Of a DNA stretch of 64,000 nt, positions 1 through 11,440 are shown piece by piece. How positions within the stretch are numbered: the first letter of the stretch is position 1; each line of letters starts with the position of its first letter. Source of the DNA: Plasmopara viticola (Eukaryota > Oomycota > Peronosporomycetes > Peronosporales > Peronosporaceae); contig MBPM02000008.1 of assembly GCA_001695595.3 (NCBI GenBank), positions 620,001 to 684,000 of the forward strand, in the 5' to 3' direction. A program made the translations under genes and the position numbers. The notes under the pieces were generated by a model. It was not told the DNA's origin. It saw nothing but the letters and a program-made list of their open reading frames with translations, and did no database searches.

Positions 1-1562
1 TCGTAATACGGCTAGTGAAAAAGCGCTTATCAGGCTAGTACCTAACGCAGAATTTTTTCCGCATATAATGACTCCCATCCTACCAATCTTCGGGACAAGC
101 GAAATGTGCATATCGCCGTTCACAATATTGCTAAAATAGTGAACATTCCCCGAAAAGTACTAGATGGGTCTCGCAAACCTTTGTCTGATTTGCTGGAGAA
201 GGACTATGGTTGTTGTTGGGGAAGCAAGCACTAGAATATATTTGACAACATCAAGCAAAGCTTTTATCAGGCACCTGGTCTGGCATTGTCGAGCGAGGCA
301 GAATTTTTTGTCGTTTGCATTTTTCTGATCAAGGATCGGCTGCGCGCTATCAAAACTCGGTAATTGTTGTCATGAGCGGGTCATCTCGTTTTAATTTAGG
401 CAGCTTAGGGCTACCAAACTTATTATGCTGGTAAAAATATCTTCTGCGCCACGAAGCACGTACCGGCAAAGTCCGAGTGCACTTTTGTGCTCTTAGCCCT
501 TTGTACTTATACTTAGCTGCTAACAAAACCGATAAGGATTAAATTTGCTTTCCAAATTTACCTATGCTGGCGCAAGAGTTATTGCTTTTTATGATCTTCA
601 AAACATGTCTATTGTGGCTTTAAAGGGCCGACTGGCTTCCTTTGAGAGGGTAAAGGGCCCAGAAAAAAAGCCAGTAATGTTTAAAACAGTTGTGTTAAAT
701 CGTTGCCGGTACGTTTGATAGCCCATGTAGCATCACTTACCATGTCGCGGCGTATTTATTATCGTGAGATAGAATTTCGACCCCTTTATTTGGCTTTGGC
801 AGTTTCTGTCAAGGCTTTACGCAAAGTTCACTTGACATCTTTAAAAGCAACACGTCATTTCTTCTACGATGGGTTTGTACAACTACCGCTCCACAAATCA
901 GCTGGTTTTCACATAAAATATTCTCAGCTTCTCTTCCATCTTCGAGCCTAGAAACTTACTGACAAGCGCGGGGATTGTTGACTTCTGCACAATGTCATTT
1001 TGTGCCCTTCCACCAAAAAAGGTGTTTTACTGGTCTCCTGACAGGGCCATTGTCTGGTGACACAGTGGTTTGTGCCTTGCACAAAATTGACTTTGAGGAT
1101 TAATAAAGAGCTTACTGAATTGTTGAGACCTTCAGAGCCTCTAAGCCAGACGACAATGTACGCTTTCTAAAAGGCTGGTTCAAAACATATATATCTGGAG
1201 AAGATAAATTTTAAGGCTGAGTGTCCATGGTATATCGCTTCTAAGATACTGGCGGATTTCAGATTTGAATTTGTTGAGGTGTAGTAAATTTGGCGCTCTG
1301 ACACCTTTTGCTATGCCTCTATTTGAAATGCACCTGCCGTTGCAAAAAATGACTGCGACTACCTCCTGTGAATAAGGCCTTTCTGTCAGCAACGCAGTCG
1401 TACATGAAATTCAACGATCAATCTAGTATCGCATGCATTTGCTCAGTAGAGATATACTACCCGCTTTTGGCTGTATTTCTCTTCTCGTTTGTGAACTTGT
1501 CTATTCCTTGGGTCTTGTGAAACTATGTTTCCCGCTTTCGGAACTTAGTTACAAGTATTTTG

Positions 1563-1608
1563 GTACGCACTTGTACTATAGCTGCACTATAGCTGTACAA
1601 GTGCGTAC
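1563..1608. repeat. Perfect inverted repeat (hairpin), 14-bp arms
   Basis: Arms GTACGCACTTGTAC (1563-1576) and GTACAAGTGCGTAC (1595-1608) are exact reverse complements around an 18-bp loop. The loop itself contains the direct repeat CTATAGCTG. It lies only 17 bp from a second, larger hairpin. Confidence 0.8.
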
Positions 1609-1624
1609 AAAAAGTAATAGTAAC

Positions 1625-1688
1625 AAATGTGCTCTCAAAACACAGTGAGTTACATTGCTGTAACCCACTGTGATTTAAGAGCACATTT
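1625..1688. repeat. Imperfect inverted repeat, ~29-bp arms
   Basis: The left arm (about 1625-1653, starting AAATGTGCTCT and ending GTTAC) pairs with the right arm (about 1660-1688, starting GTAAC and ending AGAGCACATTT) with a few mismatches and a loop of about 6 bp. This looks like a tiny fold-back element or cruciform-prone site. No flanking target duplication was recognised. Confidence 0.7.
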
Positions 1689-2714
1689 TATCTGCTTTCG
1701 GAAGTGTTACTAGCCGCTTTGTCACCTACCTGTGGAGCTACATTACCCACATTCAGATCGTTACCTCAAGCATTTTTGGCAGTTGGTGCTGCTAGCGACA
1801 GTTAGCTACCCGCTAAAAAGTGACACAGGCTGAAAATCGCAGATAATAGAAAGGTCGAAAGCGTTAACCAGGTGTATACTTGCCCAGGCTTTTCTTAAAG
1901 AGCCGTACCCAGAACAAAGGTGGAATATAATTTTTCTAAAGCCATTTCGTGCGAGATCGGGCGGTTAGATTAATCCGACAAAAAATGCACGGCTCCGCCG
2001 CGGCATGCTCACAATTTGTAGACCACAATCTTTTGCGGGCAAGCAAAATTCCTTGACGCACCAGAGTCTTCAAAGGCTTGAATTGTCCGTACACTTGCAT
2101 GTACAACCGCTAATAGTCTATACATCAAACCTGCCAGATTTCTCGAACTAGTTTACCATGCGTTTCAATCACACACCAACCAAAGTAATTTAGTCCCCCC
2201 CTTAAGCGCCCCTTTTTGAATGGTGGGCCTCTTTTCGAATGGTGACCAGCTTTTCTCTGAGGGCGCGGCTTCTGCCAGCGACTTTTTAATACCTTTGTTC
2301 CTTTATGTCTGAAAAGGCTCGAACCGTGTGCCTTGCTTACTACATAAATGTGACATTGCTTAGCAGCGCTTAGTTCTATTGACACTGGTATCGAGTCAAT
2401 ATGCCCGCGAAAAGCACTATGCATAGCATTTTAAGGGTCACTCCTGTCTGTTAATGCACTCGTCTTTTAGCTTTGAAATGCCTCTTTCGTCGTCGCTACC
2501 AGGGCAGGTGCAAGCAGGTTAAACTGTCCAAAAAAACAGTCACCCCGACGTTTTCGAAAAGCGATGCCCTTAAAATGATGGTATTCGGCTCATTTAGCCT
2601 TTGAACGTAGATTATGAGGCTCATTCCGTAGACCTCGCTTGAAGAACGCCGTGACGCTTCCGGCTACTTTGGGTTAGAACTACAGCCGCTTCAGGCCCGT
2701 AAAAGTTAGCAATA

Positions 2715-2775
2715 GATTCGAACGATGTGATCCGTGCATTCGATAGGTGCGGGAATCGATGCACGAGTTCGAATC
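2715..2775. repeat. Nested inverted repeat
   Basis: The outer arms GATTCGAAC (2715-2723) and GTTCGAATC (2767-2775) are exact complements. Inside them GTGCATTCGAT and ATCGATGCAC form a second near-perfect pair. The GTTCGAATC string resembles a tRNA B box, but no tRNA cloverleaf can be drawn. Confidence 0.6.
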
Positions 2776-2950
2776 AACGATCAATTCGAAATTGGCGATA
2801 AGTGCTACGAGATTACTCAGCACTTTACACATACAGCAAGGGATACGATCTTCCGGTGAATGATCGTTTAAGCCTTTTCAATCCCATGCTATGTCGGTCC
2901 ACCAACTTGTAAGCATAAAACAACGCTTTCGAATCCTTAAATCACGGTCC

Positions 2951-4666
2951 TTAATCTCTATTGCTTAACGTTTCCTTCTTGTCAACAAGGTACGCGTCAA
3001 GAGCTTTCACTTCTTTGCGCAATGCCAGCAATCGCAATTGCAATTGCTCAATCGTCTCTTTTCCACTCCGTGCCGGCTCGTCACCATACTCGAGTACAAA
3101 GTGCGCACTCGCTGCTTGCATATCGAGACAAAGCTGTTTCCGATGCTCTTGCAAGTCCTCTCGACTCATGGCCGCCAACGCTGGAAACGCAATCGGAGAG
3201 TCTTCGTGATCCAATGAATGCGCTTCGACGTCAGTGAGACGACGTGAGGTTTCGAGCCTTGACTCCTCGTTAAGATTCGGCATTGGACAATGAGTGGCCC
3301 CTTGCAGCTCGTGGCGAAAGCGTGCAAAAGCTCGCAAGAACGACGCACTCGTGAGTTCAGAACTACTGACGCTCGAGCCCGTCAAGAGACTCCACATACT
3401 CTCCGTCTCGTGATCCTTCTCTTCCTCGTCGTCTTCGTCAATGGACGGTCCCTCAAAGTTAAAGCGACGAGCCAGCACTGGACTCGCATCGGTACCTTTT
3501 CCGAAACGAACTTGTTTGGCAAAGGACGTGGTGGATTTCTCGTCGCTGCCCGTCGTGGGCGTCGTCACGCTACTCTCGGTCGTCGGTGTCCGCTGCATCG
3601 CGTCTTCTTCGACGGCTTCATCCTCGGTATTGCCCTGTTCTTGATTTGAAAGAGACCGGGCAAGTGTCTCTGCTGTCGTTGCTCTCGAACCTCCAAAGGT
3701 AGAGCTTTGACACCGTAGACGATGGACGTCTTGTGATGAAGCGTCGGAGGAGCTACTTGAACGGCACGAGCTCATGGCTTGATGTGAACTCGTGGACTCG
3801 TTGAGACCAGTGGCAGCAGGTCTCGAGGCTGGTCGTGTACCCTTTTGCCTTGCTGTGCTTTGTTGCAAAAGGTCCTCTCGGATTTGCACGGCTTTGTCCA
3901 ATTTTTGCATTGTCTCGGCAAATCGGAGCTGGAGTGCCAGGACGTCCTTGAGCGTATCTCGTGGAGCGTAGGAAGACGAGAGTGTTGGAGGGAGTGCCAC
4001 GATGGGTACATTCGAGCAACGTACGGGTACCAATGGCGTCGACGGAACCGTCGAGGCGTGCTTGGTACCACACGTTGTACCACTGCTCGCTTGCACCGGT
4101 GCCAGTGTCACGACCCCGTTAATGGAATACTGATTGTCATCAGTATTGAGGTGCAAAGAATCCAAATGTCGCGCTTCCGATGCGGTCGTCTGTACTGGAT
4201 AATTGGCACCTTCGACGGTGTCCTGCTCAATCTGTCGCAGAATCGCCGCACGTTGGTGTTGGAGCTCTCGAATCGCCGACTGCCACGCTTTTCGTTCGCG
4301 ACTGGCATCGTGCCCCTCTGCCTTGTCTTCGTGGTGCTGGATTTCCAAGGCGAATTGTCGCTCCAACTCTTTTCGTCGTTGAGAAGCTGCGGCCACTTCT
4401 CGTGTCAATTGACGTCGATTCCAGCGCGTTGGGCGACGGCGGGACCGTCGTAAGGTACCTTCTTGTCCACGTGCGAGGGGACGGAAGGTTGGTGTATCGT
4501 CAGGTTGGACGAGGTCGACGCCTAGACGCGCTAACGTCGTTTGCAGCTCGGTCTTGAGTGCGTGCAACTCGAGCGCATACGATGCCTGCATCGCTAAGCA
4601 CCGACTCGGATTATCGTACTGGACAGATTCTTTGTCGTGACACCCCCTCCTGTTGCTCGAAAGCAT
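2951..4666 (-). CDS. Hypothetical coiled-coil protein, 571 aa
   Basis: A single uninterrupted GC-rich frame from ATG at 4666 (an in-frame ATG at 4591 is an alternative start) to a stop at 2951. I do not recognise a named family. Visible features are an N-terminal helical segment (about residues 27-45), a long charged Arg/Glu/Gln-rich coiled-coil stretch (about 80-145), another heptad-like helix (about 240-275), a Ser/Thr-rich low-complexity middle, and a short acidic run (EDDEEEKD). The C-terminus carries a final coiled coil (IEQLQLRLLALRKEVKAL). There is no signal peptide or membrane segment. The composition suggests a cytoskeletal or scaffold-type protein, but that is only inference. It is transcribed in the same direction as TIM23, whose stop lies about 365 bp upstream of its start. 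Confidence 0.75.
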   Translation of the reverse strand: MLSSNRRGCHDKESVQYDNPSRCLAMQASYALELHALKTELQTTLARLGVDLVQPDDTPTFRPLARGQEGTLRRSRRRPTRWNRRQLTREVAAASQRRKELERQFALEIQHHEDKAEGHDASRERKAWQSAIRELQHQRAAILRQIEQDTVEGANYPVQTTASEARHLDSLHLNTDDNQYSINGVVTLAPVQASSGTTCGTKHASTVPSTPLVPVRCSNVPIVALPPTLSSSYAPRDTLKDVLALQLRFAETMQKLDKAVQIREDLLQQSTARQKGTRPASRPAATGLNESTSSHQAMSSCRSSSSSDASSQDVHRLRCQSSTFGGSRATTAETLARSLSNQEQGNTEDEAVEEDAMQRTPTTESSVTTPTTGSDEKSTTSFAKQVRFGKGTDASPVLARRFNFEGPSIDEDDEEEKDHETESMWSLLTGSSVSSSELTSASFLRAFARFRHELQGATHCPMPNLNEESRLETSRRLTDVEAHSLDHEDSPIAFPALAAMSREDLQEHRKQLCLDMQAASAHFVLEYGDEPARSGKETIEQLQLRLLALRKEVKALDAYLVDKKETLSNRD

Positions 4667-5030
4667 CACGACTGTTGTATTGCTTTTACATCGCTGCGTA
4701 CGATTGGGGGCGGGAGGGCATCGGGACCCATTGTAGCTATACGGTAAAAATTATATGCAAAATGGTATACCGTGATGGCCAATGTATACATGTTAATGTC
4801 ATCGACGGTAAGATATGCAAAACAGACCAATAACATTTCTGGTAAGTAAAAAAAAATCAATGCAAAGTATTATTCAACAAGGTACTCTCTTCGTCTTTCT
4901 TCAGGTCATGCCTTTGACGTCAACAATGGCAGAAACCTCCAGCCTCAATTCGATAGCCAAAGCCATCTCGTCTCTTTCAAAGTTGCGGTACAAGAGACAA
5001 GATAGCCCACCTTTTGGTCCCTCACTGCGT
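4667..5030. other. Intergenic region upstream of the coiled-coil gene
   Basis: This spacer lies between the TIM23 stop and the coiled-coil gene start, so it should hold the promoter of the latter and the 3' end of the former. A plus-strand frame reading MAETSSLNSIAKAISS follows an intron-like gtaagt...ttcttcag pair (about 4842-4904). It has no recognisable homology and runs into the TIM23 stop, so I do not call it a gene. Confidence 0.4.
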
Positions 5031-5751
5031 CTATAATCGCGGATAAAAGGGTTTGATGCCAAATTGCACCACTGTCATGAGTCCAGCACCAATGGCGCCG
5101 GCCAACACCATCGTCTTGGGGCCCGCCGTCGCCTTGTAAAACACGCCCGTGGCGGTAGCTGCTAAAATCGGCGTCACTTGATCCAACTTCACAATATTCT
5201 CAATCTCGGCCGAGTCCGCAACGTATTCAAACGCCTTGTAAATCATGGCTGACACACATGGCACCATCATTGCACACACACACAATCACAATCACAATAC
5301 AATACTTATTGTCAACTTTTCTTCATCATAGCGACGTACCGAGACAGCCTAGTGCATTGCCGACCTTCGACCCTCGAGTCGCGGCGCCATTCATCAGCGA
5401 ATTCATGCGAATCTTAAACTTCGTGCTCGGCGAGCGCGTGTAGCCCTTCAACGCTCCGTATGCGCCGCCACCAAGGATCCCCGAAAAGTACGCAGTCCCA
5501 CACGAACCACTCATCTTTTCCATAAAAGGACGACCGGCCTTGTCGTAGTCGAGATAGTCGGCATCGTCGTCGTACGCGGCCACGCCAAATACCGGTGCAA
5601 TCGCACCAATATCGATACTGCCAGAAGGTATTGTAGGCAACACAGGCCAATCGAGCCCACTGGTGGCCGAGGAATCAAAGCCGGAGCCGGACGGGGCCGA
5701 GCTTGCGTCTTGCCACCGGTCGTCCGAGTTCCAGCTACTGTTGTTACTCAT
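5031..5751 (-). CDS. TIM23: Mitochondrial inner-membrane translocase subunit TIM23
   Basis: Pore subunit of the TIM23 presequence translocase in the inner mitochondrial membrane. Two exons: 5340-5751 and 5031-5248, with a 91-bp intron (donor GTACGT, acceptor GTCAG). Joining them gives 209 aa with a codon split 1+2. The start is ATG 5751 (MSNNSSW); the upstream extension of the frame is AT-rich and not family-like. The first ~80 residues are hydrophilic and acidic (DDDADYLDYD), as in the intermembrane-space domain of TIM23. A Tim17/22/23 module follows, with GILGGGAYGALKG at about 91-103 and a G/A-rich helix spanning the splice junction (VGNALGCLAMIYKAFEY). It ends in a hydrophobic Gly-rich segment. 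The next gene upstream, on the same strand, is prohibitin-2. Confidence 0.93.
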
Positions 5752-5946
5752 GGTACGAAAGCAGAATGTTTGTGTGGCTGGGTGGATGCAAACGAATATA
5801 GTGTGGTAAACATCAATGAGACAGTAAAAAAGACGCATTCGATTTTTTTTTGACATTGAAAGTTGCCGTGGCATTAAATGACTGACTGCCCGTTGGACAA
5901 TAAAACCTGCCTTAACATCTACCAACCACTTCCACCTCTTGGCCCC

Positions 5947-7064
5947 TTACTTCTTTCCAAACCTGCGCAAGAGCCACGAGCAAAGTCAACGTGTTGTTTA
6001 AGTATCATTTCATCATGTAAGAGACGGACAAAAATCAACGTACGAGGCTTGGTCGGTGTCGTGGAGGAGGTTCAGAAGCAGTGAGTCCGAGTTCAAGTAC
6101 ACCTTGTTGGCCGAGCGTGAGATGACGGTCGCAATTTCTTTCGCAGCGTCTAAACGACGTAATTGAACAAAAGCTGGATTTTTCTTGATAGCCTCCCCTA
6201 CAAGCTCAGCCGATTTCGAGACACCAAGCGCACGAATGACCGTGCTCTTCTTTTCTTGAATTGCACGCTCGACAATAAATCGAGCACGTTCTGCGTCCTG
6301 TTGTGCCACTTGCTTGGCCTCAATAGCAGCCGTGTACTCGGCACCAAACGTCAAGTGGATAATCGACACATCCTCGAGCATAATCGCAAAGCGATCCGCA
6401 CGACGTTTCTGTTCACCCACAATGGACCAGAAATATTGTTCAGTGGACCAATCTTTGTGTCCCAATAATTGATCCACGTACCAGATTTTCAATAATAAGA
6501 CGTGACACATGGTCACGCTGGAAAATAAGCTCAGCAGCCGTGAATTGCGCGACGACTTGCTTCGTCACTTCATTCACGATCGATGGCAACACTTTGTCGT
6601 CAAAATCTACGCCAACACCACAAGTCAATCCTCGCACTATCTCGTCGTGTTCAAGGTACCATGCAAAACGGACCCGTGCCAAGATTTTGGTACAACCACT
6701 GCAAACGCGCACGGTCCGGTTTCGACAAGACTCGGATCGAAATGTTAATCATCTGCAAATCCTTGGTCCCCGTAAGCGACGCGTACGTGCGCGGGCGCGT
6801 GCGCACGTCCATAATCAGTGGACGCTGCAGCCACGGGATCAAAAAGTGTGTACCCTGCTCAATCACCTGGTTCCCGACGCCGTCAAGCCGACTGTAGACG
6901 ACAGCACGGTGGCCCGGCGGGACATTGTAGATCGAGAGATACGCGCCGTACATGGCAGCGCCGGTAAAGACAGCAACCGTGGCCAACGTCGTCGCGGGTC
7001 CTTTACTGCCTGGTGGCAGCTTGATGTTCTTCATATTCTCCATCGCCGCCTTGCCCTTCTCCAT
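5947..7064 (-). CDS. PHB2: Prohibitin-2 (mitochondrial prohibitin complex)
   Basis: Ring-forming scaffold and chaperone of the inner mitochondrial membrane, acting with PHB1. Four exons: 6674-7064, 6482-6606, 6044-6408 and 5947-5962, separated by introns of 67, 73 and 81 bp (donors GTCCGT, GTACGT, GTACGT). The product is 298 aa, close to the usual 299. Visible are an N-terminal membrane anchor (TLATVAVFTGAAMYGAYL), the SPFH/PHB domain (PPGHRAVVYSRLDGV), VLPSIVNEVTKQVVAQF, and the coiled-coil motif EYTAAIEAKQVAQQDAERA. The last exon is only 16 nt and supplies the terminal FGKK, which matches the family's short basic C-terminus. If that microexon is skipped, the protein would end in a non-conserved tail at 6013. 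It is divergent from ribosomal protein S9 over about 200 bp. Confidence 0.93.
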
Positions 7065-7263
7065 CGTCCCAGTTGGTCCTGAAACTCAAGTGCTTGTCGC
7101 CACCACTCACGCTTTCATTCAAATTCAAGGGGCGAAAAGTATTTCGTCGTTGATTGGCTGAAATTCCAGCTCCACCGCTGATTGGCTACCTTGCATTGGT
7201 GGTGGGCTCTCTATCTCGCTCGCTCGCTCTCCACCACTCGCATCGCAAAACAAGTCGCGCACC
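7065..7263. promoter_or_regulatory. Bidirectional promoter PHB2 / RPS9 with CCAAT boxes
   Basis: The 199-bp spacer between the divergent starts at 7064 and 7264 contains two ATTGG (inverted CCAAT) boxes: within ATTGGCTGAAATTC at 7153-7166 and within ATTGGCT at 7181-7187. The region also carries a pyrimidine-rich CTCGCTCGCTCGCTCTCC run (about 7216-7233) just upstream of the S9 start. The 14-mer at 7153 recurs upstream of RACK1. Confidence 0.6.
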
Positions 7264-7842
7264 ATGCCCAAGATCTCGCGTCACCGCAACTACCGCAAGA
7301 CGTACCGTACGCCGTCCCGTGCCTTCGAAAAGGAGCGTCTGGACCAAGAGCTGAAACTATTGGGCGAATATGGGCTCCGTTGCAAGCGCGAGATTTGGCG
7401 GGTCCAATACGCCCTGTCGAAGCTCCGAAAAGCCGCGCGAGAGTTGTTGACGTTGGACCCGAAAGATCCGAAACGACTGTTTGAAGGCTCGGCGCTCTTG
7501 CGTCGTCTCAAGCGCTTTGGCATGCTGGCCGAAGACGAGAACGAATTGGACTTTGTCTTGCGCCTAAACGTCCAGAAACTCCTCGAACGGCGTTTGCAGA
7601 CCAAAGTGTTTAAGCAAAACCTCGCCAAGTCCATCCACCACGCGCGTGTGTTGATTAAACAACGCCACATTCGGGTCGGCAAGCAACTCGTGGATGTACC
7701 GTCGTTTCTCGTGCGAATGAACTCGGAAAAGCACATTAACTTTGCCGTCACGTCCCCGTATGGCCAAGGCCGACCCGGCCGTGTAGCGCGTCGTCGTGCA
7801 GCGCAACGGGCTGCGGCGGGCGGCGAAGAAGACGAAGAGTAA
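7264..7842 (+). CDS. RPS9: 40S ribosomal protein S9 (uS4)
   Basis: Structural protein of the small ribosomal subunit, involved in decoding-site architecture. Intronless, 192 aa, beginning [17 protein letters not shown]. It shows the eukaryotic uS4 N-terminal domain with [19 protein letters not shown] and then the S4 RNA-binding domain (about residues 105-170; [19 protein letters not shown]). The conserved [13 protein letters not shown] is followed by a lysine-poor, Ala/Arg-rich and acidic tail (GGEEDEE). Length and order are normal for the family. It shares a promoter region with PHB2 and is convergent with VPS41, whose stop lies 177 bp downstream. Confidence 0.97.
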   Translation: MPKISRHRNYRKTYRTPSRAFEKERLDQELKLLGEYGLRCKREIWRVQYALSKLRKAARELLTLDPKDPKRLFEGSALLRRLKRFGMLAEDENELDFVLRLNVQKLLERRLQTKVFKQNLAKSIHHARVLIKQRHIRVGKQLVDVPSFLVRMNSEKHINFAVTSPYGQGRPGRVARRRAAQRAAAGGEEDEE

Positions 7843-8018
7843 GGAAGAAGTGCTAGACCGCGGACGCTTTGCCTATCGATTGGTACCTGGTGCCATGCGT
7901 ATTCTTACACGGGGGATCAATAAACGAACACGCGACTTGAAAGACGTGTCTGTACAATTGAACTGCATTGAATGCACGTCGTGCCACCCTTTTGGTACCA
8001 CGTGTACCCTTTTTCTTG

Positions 8019-11000
8019 TTACTCGGATCCTACTTTACTACTTTTCGTCGTATTTAATAATGTATCCTTGGCACGCTGCAATTGCTCCTCTGAGACTCCT
8101 CGCGCGGGCAAAGCCGTAAGCGCTGCAAGCTGTCGCGTCCACGTGCTTGAACGCGCCGCCGCACGCGTACTGTGATCGCATACAAAACACCCATAGACAC
8201 GGCTCGCGTCGCTCGCGTGCGCACTTTTCCACAGGCGCATCTTGTCTTCGAGGCAAGGCAAGTGGTAGCAATGGCCACACTCAAACACACACACGTGCAT
8301 CGAGTCCATGCCTGACGACGGGGCACGCAAGGGCGCGTGGCACATGGCACACACTTGGTGCAGCGCAACGCGCCGTCCACGCTTGCGTGCAGCAACTTGG
8401 TGCTGGAGCAACGCGACGCGGTCGTGGTGGAAGACTTTCCGAGCCCCACGGCATAACCTTTCCTAGAACAACCAGGAACAAGGCAGATTACTATATTGCT
8501 CGCCAATGACAATTCACGTTGCCGTACCTGCACACGGTAATTGGCAATAATTGCCAGCAATTTCTGCTTGAAATTTGAAATGGCCATATCGTTGGGGATC
8601 TAAGCAAACCAGCCATACATTCATCAAAATGTTCACATGGTACCTCAATACTTTTGGCACCCTGTACCTTGCCAATCACTTTGATCGGATCAATCTTGTC
8701 GCGCGCAGCAAAGTCCAGCAAATCTTCCACAAACTTCTTGGTACCAAGACTCAACTCAATTAAATACTCCCACAAGCCTTCATCGTGGTCGTGGACAAAC
8801 TGAACCGCTTGCGTCATATCTTCCCGTTGGGTCAAAATCAACTCCAATGCCTTCTTATGTTGTCCCATTCGACCCAAGAGATAAATCATGGGATCCCACA
8901 GTGGCGGCTCGTGCGTCCGACAATACTCTAAAGCCTACACGCAAGGGATTCGTCACGACAACGTTCATGTTCATCAAAGCGGTACCGCGTACCTTTTCCA
9001 ATGGTACAAACTGACTCATCTGCAAAAATTTCAGCACAAAATCCGGAGCGTACGCTGCATAGAGGGCCACTTGTTTCTCATGCAATTCGGCGTACACTTC
9101 GACATTGTACGCACTCCAGCGCGTGAGTACCAATTCATGCAAGTACACGTGCATCAATCGCGGTTCGGGCGCCAATTGCACGACCACGTCGTGGATTTTC
9201 CAGTGCTCCAAGTGTGCCACTAGCATGTGGACCGCCAGCGTCGTGTCAATGTCCATGAGTGGACGCACCTTCGTCGCGACCAGCGGCCACAGACGATGCT
9301 CGGCAATGAGTTGAAACACCACGTCTTTCTTCGTACACGCGTGGCCTTGACTCAAGTAGATCCGTAGCGCTTCTTCGTACTGTTCCATGGCCGTGTACAA
9401 TTCCGCCAGTGCTTCCATGAGGTACATCGTGTCCACACTCGCGTCCACTGCGTCGGCTTCGGCCATCCGTCGACGTCGGACGACCGTCTCGAGGTGGTGG
9501 ATCCACAATTGGGCATCGTACAACGGACGCCCATCCTCCAGGGGGACGTGGTACGCGGGGGCCACCGCCTCGTCCCCTGGGGGATCCCCTCGCCTTGGTT
9601 TCGGCCACTTGCGAATCAAGTCGACGAATTGACCCGGATCGGACGCGACAAAGTGCGTAAGGACCATTTCATACTGTGCCAGTGGCAACCGTGGCGTCGT
9701 CGTGGGCATGTACCGGGCAATGGCACTCAAGTGGCCCTGCTGGGCGTACAGGTAAACGTACTTGGTCCACAACTGCACTTCGTCTGGACCCGTGGGTGGA
9801 AACAAGCGGGGCATTTCTGCAGCGGCTTGTTGGTACTGCCCTTGGCTCAGTACGTCTTTTAGATACACTTCAATCACGTCGACGAGGCGGACACGGCGGA
9901 GGGCGTGGGGAGCACGGAGAGCAATGGCCAGAGCTTGCGCCGCGTCTTGCCGTGCCAACGCATATTGGATCCGATCGTCGGCATCCCGGACACGACAGAG
10001 GACCACGTCTTTTGGTGTACACACGTACGCCACTTGCCCAGCTCCTGCGTCGTAGATCGCCGCCTCCGTCCCCAACGGGTCCGCGCCGTCGTCCACCGAC
10101 CGAGCGTACCGCAAGAAGGGCATGTGGTAATCCGAAGCCCGAAGCCGTTGATAGCCTTTCAGCTGCAAGAGATCGGCACTCACTTGTTTCCCATCCAAGT
10201 GCACGACGTGAAGCTCGGGGTACGGCATGTCGCCACTCTCGCCTTCGCCCTCCATGCGGGTCGAGGGGCCCGTCGACACACTCGGTCCACTCATGGATCC
10301 ACTCTGGGGTGGACGAAACGCCAAGACCGCCACGACATTGTGGCGTCCCCATGGACTCAAGCCGGCAATGAAAAAGTCAAAGGTCAATAACGCCACGACT
10401 TCGGCCGTCATGCCCGTGGACGACGGCGTCATGGCGTCCAAAGAAGTAGGAGAGGTGGGTTTGGTCGACGCGGGGGCGTGGAACGTGACGACACGGAGGG
10501 TATGAGCCCACGCCACGAGCAATACATGCTGCGATTGCCACTCTAAATGACAGTGGCAGAGCTCGAGCGGAGGACACGTGGGCGGACGTTCAATGAACGT
10601 CACGCGTTGGTCGTGGACGGCATCGTACACTTTGACGCCCCATTCGTTCGCCCACGCCACGAGACCAGCGTGCCAGCGGATCAAGTGGACGGGCCCTTCC
10701 CCTTCGTGCAGTGTATTCTCTTGGTCAAGGAGCCAGCCTTTTTTATTGAGCACTAATTGGCCACTGAGGCCTCCACACGCAAATTGTTTCTCACGGTTCA
10801 TGGCGTACCGATCTTCGAACGCCACGGCGTAGACGGGCTGGCAATAATTGTAAATGGTCACTTCCCCTCCTGGCGGAGCGGAGGGGACCGCGGGGGTCGG
10901 ACTCGGATCCATAGAGAGGGTACGATTGGGTGTACCATTGTTGTGGGTTGGGGCACAGAGCGTATAGATCGCGACGGTCCCGTCCTCGGAACACGAAGCA

Positions 11001-11440
11001 ATGTACTGAAACAAGAGAAATGCACAATCATGTTATTGTTTTGCATCCTTGCAAAAAAGAACATTGCAATCAATATTGTACCTGACCCGTTTCATCAATG
11101 CAAACTTGATGGACTTTTTTATAATGTTGATGCAATCGACGAAGGAAGTGGCCATTCAATTCCAAAAGCAGTACATTGCCCCCATAAGTGCCCACACAGA
11201 GATAGTTGACGTGAAGTGCGATGCAACTGAGCGAATCGTCTTTGAAAATCGCGTGGAAATGCCCACCCACGCGCTCGTACTTTAAAAGAGGCTCGCGAGG
11301 GACGAGGGGCTCCTGGAGCGTGAGGAGCGTTGCAATGGCATTCATGTGAGGGATGGGTTAGAGGATGGTGATGCCATGTATATCTAGCAACGGACACGGG
11401 AGATGCATACCTTGGGTTCGTGGTCGCTCTCGGATGCCAT
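8019..11440 (-). CDS. VPS41: VPS41, HOPS complex subunit
   Basis: HOPS tethering subunit for late endosome/vacuole fusion. Six-exon model: 11411-11440, 11082-11312, 8993-11005, 8668-8934, 8528-8599 and 8019-8462; introns 98, 76, 58, 68 and 65 bp; all joins are phase 0 and total 1018 aa. Exon 1 encodes only MASESDHEPK; ATG 11345 is an alternative start without it. The order matches VPS41: acidic N-terminus with LKYERV, a WD/beta-propeller (IASCSEDGTVAIYTL, LHEGEGPVHLIRWHAGLVAW), a long alpha-solenoid with clathrin-heavy-chain-like repeats (LLEALAELYTxxxQYEEALxIYL pattern), then a RING-H2 zinc finger (CAMC...CGHCYH..C...CFVC). The solenoid joins PLEK|ALEYCRTHE and VIGK|IPND fit known homologues. 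No other HOPS gene is nearby. Confidence 0.93.

Larger units (their letters stand above)
1..2950. other. Gene-poor AT-rich left arm
   Basis: No reading frame here resembles a known family or has convincing splice structure; frames are short, stop-interrupted and AT-rich, unlike the GC-rich genes that start at 2951. The stretch holds three fold-back sequences (1563-1608, 1625-1688, 2715-2775). A short repeated motif, TTTTxGAATGGTG, occurs twice between about 2212 and 2243. Decayed mobile DNA is the likeliest content, but this is inference. Confidence 0.5.

Noticed and set aside
3290..4557. Plus-strand frames opposite the 571-aa coiled-coil gene
   Set aside because: Antisense shadows; no independent support.
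9246..10371. Several long frames on both strands inside the VPS41 exon
   Set aside because: Shadows of the GC-rich VPS41 coding frame; their composition follows the other frame's codon bias.
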